Positions 10,490 to 21,900 of a stretch of 64,000 nucleotides of DNA are shown here, in pieces (positions within the stretch are counted from its first letter, which is position 1; every line of letters begins with the position of its first letter). The notes beneath the pieces are model-generated. The model searched no databases, had not been told where the DNA came from, and saw only the letters and a list, made by a program, of their open reading frames with translations. The DNA comes from Piezodorus guildinii (lineage: Eukaryota > Arthropoda > Insecta > Hemiptera > Pentatomidae): NCBI GenBank assembly GCA_023052935.1, contig CM041292.1, positions 30,267,454 to 30,331,453 on the forward strand, in the 5' to 3' direction. The position numbers and the translations under genes were made by a program.

Positions 10490-10938
10490 AATCGTTTGGA
10501 AGCGGCTATTCCATCATTATCAGCCAGACATGCCGATGTATTTTCTCGATCTCTCGCTGTGATATGTACATACTGAGGCCTATGTTGGCTTTTCCTTCAT
10601 CACTGTCACTTTCCCATCCGCGGGTCCTTGACAGCGCGAGATGTGCCTCAGGATCCGGGAAGATCTGGAAGTTGCCATTCCGGTGTCCTTAAAGCCGTAT
10701 CAGGTTTGTTATTATAGTATTATAATATGAGGCGGAGACGGCGGTGTTAGCTAACTGGAAGGACGGGATCCAGAACGGCACGGGGCACACGGCAAGGCCA
10801 GGGTCAGTGTGAAAGTGGTCCTGGTCGCGGTGTAGAAAGTGACTGTCCTTAGTCACCGGCTGTCCCACATTCCCGGCTCCTTGCATCTTTATACGTATAG
10901 GGTACTCGTAACAGGTACTGATTGACCTAAAATAGAAA
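10490..10938. other. GC-rich block of unknown nature
   Basis: About 450 bases of clearly higher GC and CpG content than the surroundings (for example GGCGGAGACGGCGGTG and CCCACATTCCCGGCTCC). A minus-strand open frame covers 10958-10689 but its peptide is not recognisable. It sits directly beside a family D start at 10941. It could be part of an unrecognised transposon, or a host promoter or exon remnant; I cannot decide. Confidence 0.35.
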
Positions 10939-10940
10939 AA

Positions 10941-11165
10941 ATCTGGTGCGCGCAACACACGACTTTCTCTTACTGCCGCTGTTAAAACAAATTTAAGAAT
11001 TTTAAAATACAGTTAGAGACGAAAAAGAAATTGTTGCAGGAACTGAATATATTGAGTTTCAAAAGATACATGTGTTCTATTAAATACTCAATTATATTAA
11101 TGTCTAAAACAATCAGTTAGTTTATATTACTCTATGTGAACTTTCACAATTCATCAATTTAAGAA
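10941..11165 (+). mobile_element. Family D 5' fragment
   Basis: Starts AATCTGGTGCGCGCAACACA, matching the family D start at 49574 and 56468, and continues through the CAGTTAGAGA block and AATCAGTTAGTTTA. It is truncated before the middle of the family. Confidence 0.8.
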
Positions 11166-11594
11166 CTATTAAATGCAAAGAATCATGTATGAATGTTAAC
11201 ACGTGAGGCATAAGAAAGGACAGTACCCAGCAGCTCGCCTTCATTGACCTCATCAACTATTAGTTAGCTCAGGAGATCTCGAGTCCAACAAAATTTTAAT
11301 CTTCTCTTCGCATTCTTAGGCATGTCAGTTTTAGCCATATCTTTTATAAGTTCGTTGTTCAGAAACTACCTATTGGTAGCACTCCAATGTCTAATTTTAG
11401 TGCCTAACTAATAAAAAAAATCTTGTGCAATGTAGAATACAACACCTGTTTTTAAAATCAAATTTAAAGAGTTTCCTTGAGTTTCGATGGAAACATTTAT
11501 ATTAAATTTTATAAGAAAACAATAAAAATGATTATTATAACAATTTTATCTTTAAAATATAAGTTCCACCAACAACAATAACAATAACTTCCAC

Positions 11595-11850
11595 CAAAGA
11601 TTAACATACAACACCAATCCTCTTACAGGAACATTAAAATGCTCTACGAACCCTTACAGCCCACACCGACGACTACGCAGGCGGTGGCCAAGAAATATGC
11701 TTATCACTTAACGAACTCTGCTGTGATGAGCCGCTGCTGCAGCAGTCCACAAATTTGCTTATTGCAAAGGTTATGCAGATGGCAAATTAAATTTTATGTC
11801 AAATTTATTGTTTTGTAATAAATAAATAAATAAAAAATTCTAAAATTTTT
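11595..11850 (+). pseudogene. Jockey family B 3' fragment
   Basis: Contains the family B C-terminal block CCCACACCGACGACTACG followed by GGCGGTGGCC and a stop region. A 3' UTR with CAGATGGCAAAT and an AATAAATAAATAAA-rich end follows. The same signature occurs at 30795-31075 and 42115-42290. Only the last residues and the UTR survive. Confidence 0.7.
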
Positions 11851-11929
11851 AGCTTTAATTAAATTTTACTCCAACTCCGCCAGTGAGTGTAGTGTTACTA
11901 CCCCTAGTGATACTAGGTGAACCACTGCC

Positions 11930-12363
11930 ACTTCCAAGCCTGGAAAAAGGAGGAAGGTTAAGCGTGAGGGATAGTCGACCTCACCACTATAAAAAAAGGC
12001 ATAGTCCAGAACCTACCAGAAAAAAATTGTGAAGGTTAAAAATACATATGTATTTCCCGGAGGGGCCCATTCAGATACTGGAGGGGTCCCAACCAACACC
12101 AAATCTCGAGGAGGTTGCGCGGAGGATGGATAGTAGAAGGAAGAGGAGGAACAGTGATCAAAGACATGGTCTTGGAATCGTAACCTGGATTGCTCAGAGT
12201 ACGAGTATATTACAGCCAGAGGCAAGCAGAACGTTGGAATTAGTCCTGGAGCAATATAAAGTAGATGTGGTGGCGCTTCAAGAAATTCGGTGGGGTGAAA
12301 CTTTTGAAACTGAAATGGTATCACTTGAAAAATATCTATTAATAAACAGTGTTGATGTTTGAT
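11930..12363 (+). pseudogene. RTE-type retrotransposon 5' fragment (endonuclease N-terminus)
   Basis: The open frame ending at 12362 contains LGIVTWIAQSTSILQPEASR followed by LELVLEQYKVDVVALQEIRW. This is the start of an APE-type endonuclease as in RTE-like elements: the TWN-type first motif (here TWI) and the catalytic glutamate in LQEIRW. The frame stops shortly after, so the rest of the protein is lost. The upstream leader shows no host features. The missing asparagine in TWI suggests decay. Confidence 0.75.
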
Positions 12364-12590
12364 TTGATGCTAACAGTTAGCCAATAAACATCAAATAGGA
12401 CGAATATCAGTAAGCTAGATATGTAATATAATGTGTTGTATGTTAAAAAGCGATTCTAAAAAAAAGTCTTGATAATGGGGACAGAACCCCCGAAACTTAA
12501 GAGAAGGAAGTTAAGGAGTACTTTTTTGAGTGTGAAATATTAAATAAAACTTCCTAAAAAATTGTAAAAAAAAAAAAAAAAAAAAAAAAA

Positions 12591-12725
12591 TTGCCACTTA
12601 CACAGACACACGTACAGACCTTTTTGCGAGGCTTTTTCCGCCGAAAACTTCAATTTTACAAATTTAAAGGCTACAATACTTTCCTTAACTATATATTTCA
12701 TATATAAGCAAGTTTTAACAATACA
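12591..12725 (+). mobile_element. Family D 3'-region fragment
   Basis: Plus-strand match to the family D segment with CAGACCTTTTTGCG, followed by CCGAAAACTTCAATT and ACAATACTTTCCTTAACTAT. It stops at a degraded version of the terminal palindrome. Confidence 0.65.
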
Positions 12726-13118
12726 TATAAAAAAAAAACCTGTACCTCTATTTAACATAAATTGTCTATGGTACAGTAAACATAGAAATTCTAACTTGAG
12801 CAAATAATTTACTTCGCTCTTTAACAAAAAGTAAAAAAAAAAATAAAGCATCCTCATTTCCCTAAGGCCAGATATTTTTTCACTATGCCTAATCTCTCGA
12901 GGGAAATCCGGCGGTAGTCCGGCACAATTGAAATTTGGAAAGTGTCGCGCGGCGGTGGAGTGCAGCGGATGCCATTGGCGCCAACCTAACACTAGTTAGA
13001 GGAATCAACAAGTTGGCAGCACTGACAGGAAGTTTATTCACCAGTTTCTTTTGACAATGCTTAGCTACGACAAAACTAGCACGTAGTCACCTCTTCACCG
13101 TTTATCCTTTATCTCTGA

Positions 13119-13121
<3 letters not shown>

Positions 13122-13163
<42 letters not shown>
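13122..13163. repeat. Poly(A) run
   Basis: About 42 consecutive adenines, probably the tail of a lost retroelement. The adjacent upstream 12870-13020 is somewhat GC-richer but unrecognised. Confidence 0.9.
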
Positions 13164-13167
<4 letters not shown>

Positions 13168-13339
13168 CATGAAAAAAAATATAGTTAAATTAATATTTCA
13201 AATAGTAACATTGTTATAACTTATTGGGATATTGAATTATTATGTTTTTTTTCCCTCCAAAATTATAGTCACGCATTTGTTACTTAATTGTGTCCAAATA
13301 TTAAAGGTCGTAAAAATAAATTAAAAAAAAAAGTGAATC

Positions 13340-13557
13340 GTTGGCTAATGGTCAACACTTGGTTCGCGCACTCACATCTACAATAATAGACTGACACCCA
13401 CCACCAATATGCACGTATTGCAAATCCTTTCACTCAGTGAAACGTATTCTTGAGGAATGCGCCCATCATACACCAATATTCAATAGATTAGGATTAACAC
13501 TAAATTTATCAAAAAATCTATTTTACGATGTAGCATCAATTGATTGATGTTGACGTT
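13340..13557 (+). pseudogene. I-clade LINE ORF2 C-terminal fragment
   Basis: One plus frame reads PPPICTYCKSFHSVKRILEE then CAHHTPIFNRLGL and a stop near 13542. This CX2C...SVKxILEEC motif is the C-terminal zinc-like motif downstream of RNase H in I-clade elements. Upstream sequence is frameshifted. Only the last ~60 codons remain. Confidence 0.75.
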
Positions 13558-14174
13558 TTTTAGAGTAAATTCCATCATATTCAAATTATAGCATCTGTTT
13601 ACATAATATTTTTATTAAATTACAGAATTTTCATCATCATAAATTTATTTTTTATTCATTTATATTATTTTATTTATCTAGTGAAAATTTTAATATTTAT
13701 TGCTTTTTATTGTTAATGTATTTTTTATAAGTCTTTTTTTAAATATTTTTATATCAAGTTTATAGTCAACGAAAAACTTTGGGTTTTTTGTCATGAAACA
13801 CGAAAAACGAAGTGGATAGCGAATTCATATTATTTTGTCGTTTTTAACAGTAGATTTAATCAAGTAATGGATTAATAAATAAGAAGGAATGGTTTTAACC
13901 TTGTAATAATAGTAAATCTGGAGGATGATTAAGGAACCCCGAAAATATGGTTGAGGAAGACAACTTATCATGGAGGATTAAAAAAAACATCGATTAGCTA
14001 TCCCTAAATATTGTTTTAATATATATTCAAGTAAATTTTTAAAATTAAACTTAATCCCTAACTCCATTACATTACAACTGCATGACAGGAGTAATATAGA
14101 TTTAAAAAAAATTAATAAACTGATAAAAAAACGCTATAAATTATTACACACACACAAAAAAAAATTTCACTTCA
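13558..14174. other. AT-rich non-coding interval
   Basis: No feature identified beyond A/T-rich low-complexity DNA and an ACACACAC run at about 14145. Confidence 0.5.
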
Positions 14175-14392
14175 ATCTTCATAAATGGTCTTGGGCTCAG
14201 TACATAAAAGATTCGTACTATGTCTAGGAAAACGGTCGTACAATGAGGTGGTTAGGCCTTGATCATGCTCAGCCGTCAGGTTTTTTTTTCCAAATTTGGG
14301 TACCCACTTTAAACAAGCTGGGTCTGTCCCTGGAGGGTCTCCATACCCTAGGGTCGCTCCTCGGCTAAAAAACCAGGATAGATAATATTCTG
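14175..14392 (-). mobile_element. SINE1 copy lacking the tRNA head
   Basis: Minus-strand SINE1 body: the plus strand shows AATGAGGTGGTTAGGCCTTG, GGGTACCCACTTTA, GGAGGGTCTCCATACCCTAG and AATAATATTCTGTCGT. The element stops where the tRNA-like head should start, at the boundary with repeat G. Confidence 0.85.
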
Positions 14393-14600
14393 TCGTAAAT
14401 TATTACACAACGGTTTATTATTTCCGAATTATCATATTTTGGTATTGCAATTGACATAGCTTTGTATGTATTCAGCTTATATTTATAGCGATAAATTAAT
14501 CAAAGAGCTTAAGTAACACGGACCAGCAACACTGTCAGTCTATATTAAAGACAAACGGCCTTATGACCACTGCTCAGTTCAAAACGCTATCTATACCTCC
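14393..14600. repeat. Dispersed repeat G
   Basis: Shares TTATTACACA(A/T)CGGTTTATTA, CAAAGAGCT and a TATATT...CCACTGCTCAGTT block with 26608-26735. The type is unknown; no coding or terminal repeats seen. Confidence 0.55.
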
Positions 14601-15894
14601 GTTATTCCATAACTAATTTTAACGGTTATTGTTTTGTTTTTTTTAGGGAATTTAAATTTATATAGATGAGCAATAAAGAGAAATTTATAAATTTAGCGTG
14701 CAGTCGATTTTGGCTAATAATTTTCAATAATCAACCTTTGTAATGACCATAAATTTAAATATTTTACGACGATAGAGAAAAGTATGTATAGAGTCATAAA
14801 ATCAGTAAAGCGCGATAAAAAATAAAATAAAATAAAAAAAATGAATTCTCATCAATATATACGCTTATTTTCACTCCATTATTTTCGAAGAAATAAAAAT
14901 TAAATATTGTTATTTAACCAAAAAAAAAACAAAAACGCAAATAATTATATAAAGGAGAAAAAAGAAATGAAAATAAACCGAAAATTTAAATCTTACATAT
15001 AAATACGCTTATAACTCAGTTATTTTTGAAGATAGAAAAAAGTGGGTATAAAGTGAAAAGAATATGTATAATCAAGTAAGAGATTATAATTGACGTAATT
15101 ACACCAAAAATTGGTTATTATAGAAGATAGAGAAAAATCGAAAATATTTTCATGATCAAGACAACGCGATGAACTAAGTGCAAAAAAAAAAAATAAAATA
15201 AAAAAAAAATCATCTTATATGGTCAAGCCATAAACTATTAGAGATTTGATTCCCTGATAACTCCGTTATTATTGATGATAAAGATAAAATGTAAGGTTTT
15301 CTGGAATCAGGAAATTTTTTTTGAATGAAAATAAAAAGAAAAGAAAAGGAAATTGTAACGCAGTCCTGTGTAAATGCTTTTGGTTTATTATTTTCAATAA
15401 TCAACATTTGTAATCGACATAAAAAAAACAAAAAAAAAAACACCCTTGCTCAAAATTCAAGAGCTTACGTTTTTAGTTCTATTTGATAGATAGTTAAATT
15501 TTGGATTAACAACTAGCTGAGATATTGTATTTTAAAATCAGTGGTAATGTTATTATAAGATGCTTTGAATTAGTGCTTTTCATATTACTTAATTGGCTAC
15601 CAACAGCCATATAAACAGTTGTACCCTAATATTGATATTTGGAAATATTAAACGATTGTGTAATAATTTTCAGCGTTTTTATATTAATATTTTTTATGGT
15701 TATTTGATTCCATAGTATCTTGAAGTGTGATACCTCAGATTCTGAAGGGGATTATTTTTTTTCTTGGTCGATTACACATGTTAAATATTGAAAATAATAA
15801 CTTAAAATGTAGTACACGCATAATACATCTTTGAATTTATCCCCTACTGCAAATAAATTTTGTACCCAAACAGGATAATTCAGGAATAAGAAAT
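14601..15894. other. AT-rich interval with short dispersed repeat H
   Basis: No gene seen. A motif reading TTTTCAATAATCAAC plus TTTGTAAT occurs at about 14722 and 15388, and a variant at about 29524. These look like diverged copies of one short repeat of unknown class. Confidence 0.5.
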
Positions 15895-16110
15895 TTTTTT
15901 TTTTTTTTATTATTTTTTTTTTTATTCATATATATTACAATTTGTCATAATAGACAATAATAATAGTGCTACAGGATCTCATTCATACAACATTTACAAT
16001 ATAAACAAAAGGAAAGTCAAAATATAAACAAAAGGAAAGTCAATATAAACAAAAGGAAAGTAATATAAACAAAAGGAAAGTCAAATATAAACAAAAGGAA
16101 AGAACTGAGC
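15895..16110 (-). repeat. LINE 3'-UTR-like fragment with an embedded minisatellite
   Basis: The T-rich start and TATTACAATTTGTCATAATA resemble the tail region at 29990-30090, so this is probably a minus-strand LINE 3' UTR. From about 16009 to 16104 it contains five near-identical units of AATATAAACAAAAGGAAAGT, 19-22 bases each, in tandem. A C10 run follows at 16140. Confidence 0.7.
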
Positions 16111-16855
16111 AAACTTTGACAAATTGCCACTATGTAGACCCCCCCCCCCTACAAACCCTGGAACTATTGTAAAATACAATAAATTGGTCTTATCTGTGAG
16201 TTTCCATTATTAACGCACCCCTTACAAATTTCTCCATCATCAGAGTTAACAGTTATAGAACTTTAAAACAAAAGTTGCATATAATATTGCGAAAGTTGCA
16301 TTTTTCTTTCTGATGTCTAATGTCCGCTTTCACGCTTTCCAGCTGAGTTAGGAAGCTCAAAAAGCTCCAACATGAAGATAGGTTTAATAGTTAGAGCTAT
16401 TTAAGGAAATCTTAAATAAACAACCAGGAGCTACTAAAAACCCTTTCATCAGACCCGATGATTATTAAATATTGCTTAAATCACTTCCTACCCCAAAAAC
16501 TAATTTCATCCGGAAGCTCTCGGATTTTATCTTGAGTTAAAAGAGGTTGTTAAATTAGTTAATCAGAGTTTGAAAGTTGTCTCTTTCTTTTGCAATTTAC
16601 CTATTACTTTTCATTATAACGACGATGGTATTGTGCTACAAAATCCGGTCATTAAAATGTTGAATTCCATAAGGTACTATATCCACTGTGGGAAGCGCAA
16701 AAACTTTAATGAATAACTAAATTTACATTAAAGTAAATAATTTACTGTCAAACCACTGTATATTATCTCCTCGCATTTTAATATTTTTTCTATTCAAAAT
16801 TTTAAATAAAATATTTCATTATTTTATGTATAATTTTATTATTCAGTTGCTAAAT
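16111..16855. other. Non-coding interval
   Basis: No gene or element recognised. Confidence 0.45.
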
Positions 16856-17366
16856 TAACTAGCTCGCGGCTTCAGTCTAAAAACTTAAAGGTTAGACTTT
16901 ATAAAACTGTTATTCTTACGACGGTTCTTTACGGATGTGAAACATGGCCGCTTACTTTGAAGGATGAAAAACGGCTTAAGGTTTTTCAAAATAACGTATG
17001 CGTAAAATATTTAGTCCGAAGAGACATGAGGCCACTGGAGAGTTTTGAAGGTTGCACAACGCGGAATTGCGGAGTTTGTACCCTGTGAATATAATTGAGT
17101 TGATAGCATCCCAGAGACTCAAATGGGCGCGTAAAGTTGTTGGGCTCGGTGAGGAACGGATTCCGAGAAAGTTGGTATTCGCTGAACCGACTGGTAGGCG
17201 TCCGAAAGGTAGGCCGAAGCGTCGATGGGAGGATTGCATTAAGGCTGATCTCGGGGGCTTGGGCTTGACCGGTGAACATTCGACGAGTCTGTGCAGGAGA
17301 AGTTTGGTGGTATCGGCATCGAACCTTCGTTCGGTAAGCCTATTATTATTATTATTATTATTATTA
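16856..17366 (+). pseudogene. RTE-type RT C-terminal fragment ending in (ATT)n
   Basis: The plus strand encodes LKVRLYKTVILTTVLYGCET followed by WPLTLKDEKRL. In another frame (17052-17330) it encodes ASQRLKWARKVVGLGEERIP then GRRPKGRPKRRWEDCI. These are the hallmarks of the C-terminal region of RTE-like polyproteins. The two blocks are frameshifted. The end at the (ATT)n tract (17341-17366) fits the simple-repeat tails of RTE elements. Confidence 0.85.
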
Positions 17367-17516
17367 TGTATAATTGTAATAGATAATGTATAGTACTTGA
17401 AATAATTGTATTTCTGAATCCCGTTCTAAGGATTTGCCTGTTCTTCAAATGAAACTAGAAGTCTAATGTGGATAAAACGGAATATCAGTTACTTAAAAAA
17501 AAAAAAAAAAAAAATA

Positions 17517-17518
17517 AA

Positions 17519-17575
<57 letters not shown>
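17517..17575. repeat. (TA)n microsatellite after a poly(A) tract
   Basis: An A-rich tract at 17495-17520 is followed by a pure TA tract of about 50 bases. Confidence 0.95.
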
Positions 17576-17579
<4 letters not shown>

Positions 17580-17652
17580 TTGTAATCTACGTCTTAATTA
17601 CTGCTCAAAATATTTTTTAGTTTTTCAAATATTTGTTTTTTTTTTTTTTTAG

Positions 17653-17829
17653 GATCTCACCGGACAAATATCAAATGGCAAGAGCTACGGAAATTCGCCG
17701 TCGGCTACAAATTATAAAGCTTCATTTTACAAATTGAGTAACTCACACTCTCAAGTACGTTACAACCATCAGCTACAAACCAGGTTCAATGATTTCCAGG
17801 AGTCACACCTGACGTCACATAGTCGTTGA
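17653..17829 (+). other. Candidate terminal exon or coding fragment
   Basis: A long T tract ending in AG at 17651-17652 is a textbook 3' splice site. The next 58 codons are open and end in TGA at 17827-17829. The peptide is polar and not like the retroelement proteins here: it begins DLTGQISNGKSYGNSPSATN and ends QESHLTSHSR. A possible donor, GTACGT, lies at about 17755. A 17-base A run follows at 17862. It could be a host last exon, an internal exon, or chance; no homology is recognised. Confidence 0.3.
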
Positions 17830-17879
17830 AGGTTCGGTCGACGGATAAACGGTCTTTGTGGTAAAAAAAAAAAAAAAAA

Positions 17880-18769
17880 GCTAATCAACCTGCCATAATT
17901 GATCAATCTCTTTAGGTTTGTAAATGTTCATGAATGCTAGTGAGTCGGAGGAAAGTACCCTGCTAAATAACCCCAAAGGAAGTGGTAACCATATCTTCGG
18001 TTAACCTATTGATAAACCATAGAAACATTAACTTAAGGTGGTTCTTCCCAATACATGCGTTTTACTACAAGAAATAAAGGTCTTAATTAACATTGCATCG
18101 TGTGACCAATGACCTACAGACATAGTGTTAACAAAAGAATAAAATATCAATAAAAAAAAAGTAAAAATGCTTAAAAAATATAGGTGGCTATTCGAACCAA
18201 ATATCTTGCCTGTTTAGAATTTTTAAAAATCATATAATCAGAAAAATGTAAAGCTTTTAAGCTATTTATAATTTAGGAAAGTATTGGGGTAAAAACTTTA
18301 ACATAAGAAAAAAAATCGAATCTTGACTGCAAAGTTAAAAAAATATCCGATAATACTTTCGATTTCAAATATTTTTTTTTATATTTTAGAAATCAGTAAA
18401 TCAGTTTGTTATCGAATTGGTATTCCTTAATTTCCTAGATAGAAGGTCGTGTTTTCTTTTTATTTATTTTTTTTTAACTTTAAAACAAATTTCTGTTAAA
18501 AGGGCTATAAATAAATCGAACAGTTCTATGTTCTGAGGTACGAAATTCCCACTGGACTAGATCTGGTATTCAAAAAGTGGGCAGAAAAAAGTCGTTTTTT
18601 TTTAAGAATATTAGCTATGCTTTAAGTTTTAAACGTTTTATGAATGAAATGTTTCTTATTAAATTATCTTGAATCGAATTCAAAATTTATTCATGCGTCG
18701 TGGGCAATAATATAATATATTTTGTATTTATTTGTGCTTTATTACTTGCTTGAACATTAGTAAGGTTAA
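17880..18769. other. AT-rich non-coding interval
   Basis: Nothing recognised. Confidence 0.5.
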
Positions 18770-19110
18770 AATATTTTTCTCATTAAAAAAAATTTTTGAA
18801 CTGAGGAGTGATAGACTACAATGATTGCCTCATGAAAGTGGATTGCCTGACTTACCCCATGCTGTTTGATAAAGATACGTGCAAAACGGTACCCGGCCAG
18901 ACTTTGAAAAAAGTGTGAAATAAAAGGAGAAATAGATATGTTTGTGTAACAATCGCGTAACAGTTGCGGCAGTCGTGTTCTTGGAGCCCATTTTATGCTT
19001 TTCAAAAAGTCCCCGACGTGCGCGATGGATTCTGTTACCAGTTGGACAGGTCAAGATCAGACGGTCAAAAGAACATTGTCTCCTATTGTTAACTGATTGA
19101 TAGAACAATT
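18770..19110. other. Balanced-composition segment of unknown nature
   Basis: GC content rises relative to the flanks (for example GTCCCCGACGTGCGCGATGG). Two overlapping minus-strand open frames (79 and 92 codons) exist, but neither shows a recognisable domain. Possibly an old transposon remnant. Confidence 0.3.
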
Positions 19111-19271
19111 TGACTTTTATTGAATAACCTAATAAACGTTAAAAACAGTACTTACCTACTCCATTATTTCTTTAATTGTTTGCTTAACCCCTTATTTTCG
19201 GATTTTTAAGTTTACTTTAGTATTTTTATTATAATCATAAAAATATTTAGGTTTTTGTTTGTTTATTTTTT

Positions 19272-19592
19272 AAACATATGTACCTCTACAGCCCAAAAAG
19301 AGACTGGGGATCAGTACATACATATAGAGATTCGTACTGTTTCTAGGCCAACGGTCGTGCAATGAGGTGATTATGCATTGATCAAGCTCAGCCGCCAGGT
19401 TTCCCCTTATTTTTTGAGTACCCACTTTATAGAGTGTGGGTCCGCTTCAGGAGAATCTCCATACACTAGGGTCGCCCTCTGCTGAAATAACAGGATAAAT
19501 AAATTATAAATATTCTTCCTCAGCCGAGATTCGAACCCAGGACCCGGAAAACATTAGACTATTGCTCTATCCACTATGCCGCTAATATGGAA
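19272..19592 (-). mobile_element. SINE1 copy, near full length
   Basis: The minus strand reads from a tRNA-like head at 19592 with box B GGGTTCGAATCTCGGC (about 19537-19522). It runs through the body (GGGTACTCA, GGAGATTCTCC) to the 3' part AGGTACATATG near 19272. The plus strand shows CGGTCGTGCAATGAGGTGAT. It abuts the inverted ribozyme-like repeat to the right. Confidence 0.88.
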
Positions 19593-19605
19593 ATCATATT
19601 ATACT

Positions 19606-19842
19606 TGTGCGCCGACGTTTCGGCCTACATCGTATGCCTTGATCAGGGTATCTCAAGATCTATCTAGTAATGAAAATAATATTTAAAAAAGAATCATATT
19701 AAGAAAATATACAGTCAAAACAGAAGGAAGAGGCACCTCGAGAAATAAAAATGACTTAATAATAAATAAAAAAAGTTACCTCTTGAGATACGTTCTCTAC
19801 CCTGATGAAGGCCTACAATGTAGGCCAAAACGTCGGATCAGT
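19606..19842. repeat. Inverted pair of hammerhead-ribozyme-like motifs (Penelope-type signature)
   Basis: Right arm, plus strand: CTGATGA (19802-19808), a 7-bp stem GGCCTAC/GTAGGCC with loop AAT (19810-19826), then AAAAC and GTC. Left arm, minus strand: CTGATCA, stem GGCATAC/GTAGGCC, then GAAAC and GTC (about 19638-19612). The hammerhead core is CTGATGA, stem II, GAAA and an NUH cleavage site. Each arm has one core substitution, a different one in each. Hammerheads of this compact type are known from Penelope-like elements. Upstream TCTTGAGATA is also shared. No Penelope ORF is nearby. Confidence 0.55.
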
Positions 19843-19859
19843 AATGTAATAAGTTTTCC

Positions 19860-21090
19860 TTATGTGCGTGTTAATCCTCGATGACGGCACCCCCGAACCA
19901 ACTCATCCTTCAAGTAGTCTCAAGGTTCAAATAAAACTCCGTCGTTAAAAATGTGATGTTTTTCTTTAGATGCATTAGTTAAGATATAACCATGAGTTAT
20001 ATATACACATATACACACTGTACTCTTCGAGGTTAAACAGGTATGTGGGATACTACTAGGTTATAGTAATTGTTTTTCTAAAGAAGTAAAGGAGTTTTAA
20101 TATAACAAGAGCTTCATATAATAGACCTTGCTTTTCTGTAAAGGAATTCTAAAGAGGTTTCAGTTCCTCGCTTTGAAAAAAAAAATGCACAAAACAGGAC
20201 GAAAATTGCCAATATTGAATCCTGTAATAAGGAAATGCCAATATATAATGGTTCGGCTCTGGGATTATTCCATTCGAAAGGAATCGCAGAGTCACCGGCC
20301 TATTGATAGAAGCTGAAGCACAACGGGGAAAAGGTAGAATGGACAGGAAATGGACACTTTAAAAAAGAGGAAATACATTTTAAAATAGAGAAATAAATTA
20401 AATATATTTTCCATTTTTTAATAAAAATTTTCATCCGATTAAAACATGTTTGTTCTTTCCGTCAGAAAAAATCTGAGTCCCGAGCTTAAAAAGAAATGTG
20501 AGAAACGCATTTTTAATGTCTGATTTATTAGCTAACAATTTTCTTCACATGATGCTGCCGAAGCTAAGTTAACTGTAGTTGTAGGTTATAGATCACAATA
20601 AAATTTTTAAAACAGGTCAACACTGAAGCCCCAAAAAATTGACAATGAAAGCACTTTTTCATTCATTCTTATTTATTAGTAACTCAATGGAAAAAGGATT
20701 GAGTGTTTTACAAGAGACAATTTATTTCTGTTGTAGCAGCTTCTTCCCAATTGAAATGCGATCCTTTCTCTTTCTGTGGCCACTATCTTGCAATTTTAAA
20801 TTGTGCATTTTTTACGACATTGTTCGGAAACTAAAAGAAACAAACTAACACTAAAGAGCGACTCAAATATATGCACAATCACCAGTGTTCACTCAACATC
20901 TAATCGTCTCTCAATGGAAAAAAATAATAGCCGGTCGCACAAGAATACGCACTGAATACACAATCACAAGTACAAAATAAGATTAAATATTGTAGTGTTC
21001 GTTGTTTTAAAGAAACTGTACGGATATATTACCAGATATAAAAAAAATAAAATCAGAAGTTGAAACAAAGTTAGAAAATGCATTTTTATT
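19860..21090. other. Non-coding interval
   Basis: No gene or element recognised. Short open frames (20128-20316, 20639-20848) lack domain features. Confidence 0.5.
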
Positions 21091-21094
21091 TTTA

Positions 21095-21900
21095 AACACT
21101 CACTGCTTACGCCGATGACACATGTGTATTATCCATAAGTAGTGACCCAAAAGCTGCATCACAAACCCTTCAGTCTCACATCCAATCCATTGAAGAATGG
21201 TTTCATAAATGGAGGATTAAAATCAACGCTTATAAATCCCATGAAATTACCTTTAAACTTCGCTGCAAGCCTATGATTGACTGTATTTCTTTATCAACAT
21301 TCCAATAATTCCTGTTGAACAGACCCGTTACCTTGGACTCCATTTAGACAAGCGCCTTACTTGGATTCTTCATACTCGACTGAAACGACAAGAAACGACA
21401 TATACAGTTCACTACAACACTTACTCGAGAAACGATCAAAACTCCCAATTTACTACAAAACACTCATCTACATAACCATTACCAGACCCATTCGGACATA
21501 TCGCATTGAGCTAGGAGGGTCCACTGAGTTATCAAACTTCTACCGTATAAAATCCTTGCAATAAAAAATCCTTCGGAAAATCATCAATGCTCCTTACTTT
21601 GTAACTAATAAACTGATCCATAGAGACCTAAATACCCCACTGGTTGCTGACTTATCCCGCGAAAGATATACCTACTTTAATACCAAACTACCAGCCCAAC
21701 CAAACCGGCTGTGGTAACCTCTCATCTACATCCATTCCCGATAATCCTCAGAGACGCCTGAAAAGACCTGCTTATAAAATATTATCTCAACTGCTACCAC
21801 TGGGTAGCTTCTTCAAATGTATATTGATTACTATTATTGTAATTTAGTCATTTTACTCATTGAATTCGTATATACAGCTGTAGAACCAATAAAATATATA
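21095..21900 (+). pseudogene. Jockey family A 3' fragment, longest copy
   Basis: Begins in the RT active-site region with AYADDTCVLSISSDPKAASQ (about 21107). It continues through IEEWFHKWRIKINAYKSHEI and then, with several frameshifts and stops, the thumb, C-terminus (IPDNPQRRLKRP) and a 3' UTR with TATACAGCTGTAGAAC and AATAAAATATAT. Strongly degraded, but it extends further 5' than the other family A copies here. Confidence 0.85.

Noticed and set aside
12540..12992. 150-codon minus-strand ORF
   Set aside because: It runs through poly(A/T) tracts and a family D fragment; the low-complexity peptide has no domain.
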